A stretch of 9,885 nt of DNA from an uncultured Clostridia bacterium (lineage in GTDB: Bacteria > Bacillota > Clostridia > Oscillospirales > Acutalibacteraceae): the NCBI GenBank assembly GCA_946405475.1, contig CAMJHI010000062.1:1-9885 (forward strand), given 5' to 3'. Below the pieces are notes generated by a model. It saw only the letters and a list, made by a program, of their open reading frames with translations. It was not told the origin of the DNA and searched no databases. Positions 8,358 through 9,885 of the stretch are shown piece after piece (position 1 is the stretch's first letter; each line of letters opens with the position of its first letter). The translations under genes were made by a program, and so were the position numbers.

Positions 8358-8911
8358 GCGCTTTTCATCGCCTTTTTGAAAATGTGGCTGAGCTTGATGA
8401 GCGGATAGGCGACGACGGTGAGAATGCCGCCCTTGATGGCGTTGAGCGCGGTGGCGCTGAGAATGGCGCCCTTGAGCGCCGGGCCGTCCACCGTGAAATG
8501 CATAAAGTAGCGGAAGTAGGGCGGCACGATCAGCGCGTTGCCGATGACGCCGACGACCAGGATGGAAACGATGCCGCACACGGCCGCGAGCACAAAGCCC
8601 TTGACGTTTTGCTTTTTACGCCAGATCAGCGCAAACGGAACCACGTAGGCGACGCCGACGAGGAAATTCATGATGTTGCCGAAGCCCATCGTGGAACCGA
8701 GCCCGCGCACGAGCAATTGCAGCAAATTTTTCACCAGTTCCACGATCACGCCGAACACGGGCGTGAACAGAATGCTGCCCAGCAGCGCCGGCACGTCGCT
8801 CAGATCGAATTTGAGATGCGCGACAAACGGGATCTCAAACAGGTACAGCACGAAGGCGATGGCGGAGAACAGGGCGCCGAAGACGAGCATTTGGACGTTT
8901 TTGTTTTTCAT
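8354..8911 (-). CDS. ribU: ECF transporter riboflavin S-component (RibU-like)
   Basis: Substrate-binding membrane subunit of an energy-coupling factor importer; RibU takes up riboflavin using a shared EcfA-EcfA'-EcfT module encoded elsewhere. The 185 residues hold about five to six membrane helices. Family marks: AxxxA-type motif ALFSA at 13-17 in helix 1, contacting EcfT; LKFDLSDVPALLG at 33-45; VELVKNLLQLL at 57-67; and GSTMGFGNIMNFLVG at 72-86, matching RibU rather than biotin, folate or thiamine S-components. ATG 8911 has GGAGGG seven bases upstream; an in-frame ATG at 8983 would start upstream of the promoter's transcription start and is rejected. A strong promoter lies at 8974-9002 with a leader of only about 55 bases, too short for an FMN riboswitch, so control must be by other means. 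It overlaps the TPR gene by ATGA. Specificity for another flavin or vitamin cannot be excluded. Confidence 0.88.
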   Translation of the reverse strand: MKNKNVQMLVFGALFSAIAFVLYLFEIPFVAHLKFDLSDVPALLGSILFTPVFGVIVELVKNLLQLLVRGLGSTMGFGNIMNFLVGVAYVVPFALIWRKKQNVKGFVLAAVCGIVSILVVGVIGNALIVPPYFRYFMHFTVDGPALKGAILSATALNAIKGGILTVVAYPLIKLSHIFKKAMKSA

Positions 8912-8973
8912 ATCATTTCCCTCCCGGAATAATTTGCTTATGCGGAAATTTATCATTCTGATTTCCTGAACGC

Positions 8974-9002
8974 AGTATAGCACAAGCGGTTTCTTTTGTA
9001 AA
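8974..9002 (-). promoter_or_regulatory. Sigma-A promoter for the ribU-TPR-DUF4037 operon
   Basis: On the minus strand TTTACA (9002-8997) and TATACT (8979-8974) each match the consensus at five of six positions and are 17 bases apart. Transcription should begin near 8966-8968, about 55 bases before the ribU start codon. It is the only good promoter seen in front of these three overlapping genes. Confidence 0.82.
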
Positions 9003-9009
9003 GCAGGTA

Positions 9010-9049
9010 CGATTTTGTGCCATAGTTACCAAAACGAAACGATTGTGCC
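9010..9049. repeat. Direct repeats upstream of the ribU promoter, candidate regulator sites
   Basis: CGATTTTGTGCC (9010-9021) and CGATTGTGCC (9040-9049) are near-identical (the first has two extra T) with starts 30 bases apart, close to three helical turns. The nearer copy ends 7 bases from the -35 box. The spacing and position fit activator or repressor sites, but the copies are short and the regulator is unknown. Confidence 0.4.
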
Positions 9050-9051
9050 TT

Positions 9052-9816
9052 TTACATCCCTGCCACATAGTCGGCCAGCGCGAACGCGATGTCAAAATGC
9101 CCGGCGTCATGTTGTGTGTGCCTGATTTGACCCGGTTTCACGCGCGCGTCCCATTCCGGCGCGTCGAGCAGGTCGCCGCTCGTAAAAAACGCGTACAGCT
9201 TCAAATCTTTGAAATCACACATCGCCTGCATGCCGGCGCACTCCATTTCCACGGAAAGGCAGCCGTCCGCCTTGCGCTTTTCAAAGTTGTTTCTCGTTTC
9301 CCGATAAAAGGCGTCGGTCGTCCACGTTTTTCCCATCACAAAAGGGATGCCGTTTTGCTTCATGAATTCCGCCACGACGGGCGCGTTTTCTATTTTTATA
9401 TAATCGGCTGCGGGCGCGTAGTGGTAAGAGGTGCCTTCATCTCGGTATGCTTCGGTCGGCACCATCACCTTGCCGCGCGCGATCTCCTTATCCAGACAAC
9501 CAGCCCCGCCGAAGAGAACGAACTTTTTGCAGTCGATCTCAGCGGCGGCCTCTTCCGTGAACCCGACCGCTGCGGGCGCGCCCACGGTGGTCTTAAAGAA
9601 CGCGATCGTTTTGCCGTTGTGCTCGATCGCATAGATCGGTATTGTTCCGCTTGCGGAATGCAGCGCGGCGATCTCTTTCGCATCGTAATTTTCTATTGCG
9701 GTTTTTTCGATCAGGTGAGAAAAGGTGAGAATGCACGCGTCGGCCTTCGGCGCGTTCCCCTTTTTCTTTGGATTGAGGATCGCGGGCGAACCATTGTCAA
9801 AGCTGTCGGTGATCAT
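9052..9816 (-). CDS. Nucleoside phosphorylase (uridine/purine phosphorylase family)
   Basis: Cleaves nucleosides with phosphate to give a free base and ribose-1-phosphate, in nucleoside salvage; cytoplasmic, with no signal peptide. The 254 residues are normal for the PNP/UDP family. Seen: TTVGAPAA at 77-84, LFGGAGCLD at 101-109 (the G-rich phosphate/base loop of the family), MGKTWTTDAFYRETR at 161-175, and VEMECAG at 189-195 (E190, M191, E192), the ribose-contacting signature. The N-terminal 30 residues lack the usual early GxPxR phosphate motif, so this belongs to the divergent clostridial uridine-phosphorylase-like branch and its base preference is not assigned. ATG 9816 has AGGAGA about 9 bases upstream, and an in-frame TAG four codons before it rules out a longer product. 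A 35-base hairpin lies just upstream. It stands apart from the ribU operon, whose promoter begins 50 bases beyond its stop; no terminator is visible in that gap. Confidence 0.9.
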   Translation of the reverse strand: MITDSFDNGSPAILNPKKKGNAPKADACILTFSHLIEKTAIENYDAKEIAALHSASGTIPIYAIEHNGKTIAFFKTTVGAPAAVGFTEEAAAEIDCKKFVLFGGAGCLDKEIARGKVMVPTEAYRDEGTSYHYAPAADYIKIENAPVVAEFMKQNGIPFVMGKTWTTDAFYRETRNNFEKRKADGCLSVEMECAGMQAMCDFKDLKLYAFFTSGDLLDAPEWDARVKPGQIRHTQHDAGHFDIAFALADYVAGM

Positions 9817-9833
9817 GATGTTGGTCTCCTAAT

Positions 9834-9868
9834 CGGAATTTTGCGCGCTCGACGCGCGTAAAATTCCG
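9834..9868. repeat. Long perfect-arm hairpin upstream of the nucleoside phosphorylase
   Basis: Positions 9834-9842 (CGGAATTTT) pair with 9860-9868 (AAAATTCCG), and 9844-9848 pair with 9854-9858 (CGCGC/GCGCG), with one G-T/A-C position between and a 5-base loop. The 15-pair stem ends 4 bases from the AGGAGA ribosome binding site. No T run follows on either strand, so it is not a standard terminator. It may be a leader structure controlling translation, a processing site for an operon running in from beyond the window, or a copy of a dispersed palindromic repeat. Confidence 0.7.
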
Positions 9869-9885
9869 GTCGATATACGCCTGCG

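Noticed and set aside
7536..8579. Extended N-terminus of the TPR protein to 8579
   Set aside because: The extra 74 residues are Arg/His/Gln-rich and lie entirely inside the ribU coding region in another frame; ATG 8357 shares a classic ATGA overlap.
8354..8983. Longer ribU start at 8983
   Set aside because: The start codon would lie upstream of the predicted transcription start, overlapping the -10 region; ATG 8911 has a GGAGGG site and begins the expected S-component helix.
8912..9051. FMN riboswitch upstream of ribU
   Set aside because: The leader after the promoter is only about 55 bases and shows no conserved FMN element core.
9043..9861. 272-codon plus-strand open frame opposite the nucleoside phosphorylase
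   Set aside because: Antisense to a gene with clear family motifs and a good ribosome binding site; no coding signature of its own.

Overview
The window looks like a stretch of chromosome from an anaerobic Bacillota (Clostridia) bacterium, plausibly of the Oscillospirales/Ruminococcaceae type. This is inferred from the gene families present: class III glutamine synthetase, DUF1540, DUF378, an ECF riboflavin S-component, a dockerin/cohesin exoprotein, and a TPR plus DUF4037 pair. Supporting signs are strong GGAGG-type ribosome binding sites, good sigma-A promoters and GC-rich coding sequence. The species cannot be fixed from the sequence. All nine convincing genes lie on the minus strand, so transcription runs from high to low coordinates. 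No rRNA, tRNA, CRISPR array, insertion sequence or phage gene was seen, and no gap exceeds about 210 bases.

Reading in the direction of transcription, the layout is as follows. (a) 9816-9052: a nucleoside phosphorylase with a long hairpin just upstream of its ribosome binding site. (b) 8911-6608: a tightly packed three-gene operon, ribU-like riboflavin ECF S-component, then a TPR/zinc-ribbon-like protein (ATGA overlap), then a DUF4037 nucleotidyltransferase-fold protein (14-base overlap). It is driven by a clear promoter at 8974-9002. (c) 6508-4540: DUF378 membrane protein, cytoplasmic GH20 beta-N-acetylhexosaminidase and DUF1540 Cys-rich mini-protein, ended by a textbook intrinsic terminator at 4485-4524. 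(d) 4329-1: a strong promoter (4410-4438, with an inverted repeat in its spacer), then a secreted metallophosphoesterase, a secreted cohesin-dockerin protein and class III glutamine synthetase, with gaps of 47 and 25 bases and no visible internal promoter or terminator.

Functionally this is mostly nutrient scavenging: riboflavin uptake, nucleoside salvage, amino-sugar release, extracellular phosphoester hydrolysis and nitrogen assimilation. The least explained parts are the RibU-TPR-DUF4037 operon and the coupling of two exported proteins (one cohesin plus dockerin) to a glutamine synthetase. The claims rest on motif recognition by eye; no database search was run.
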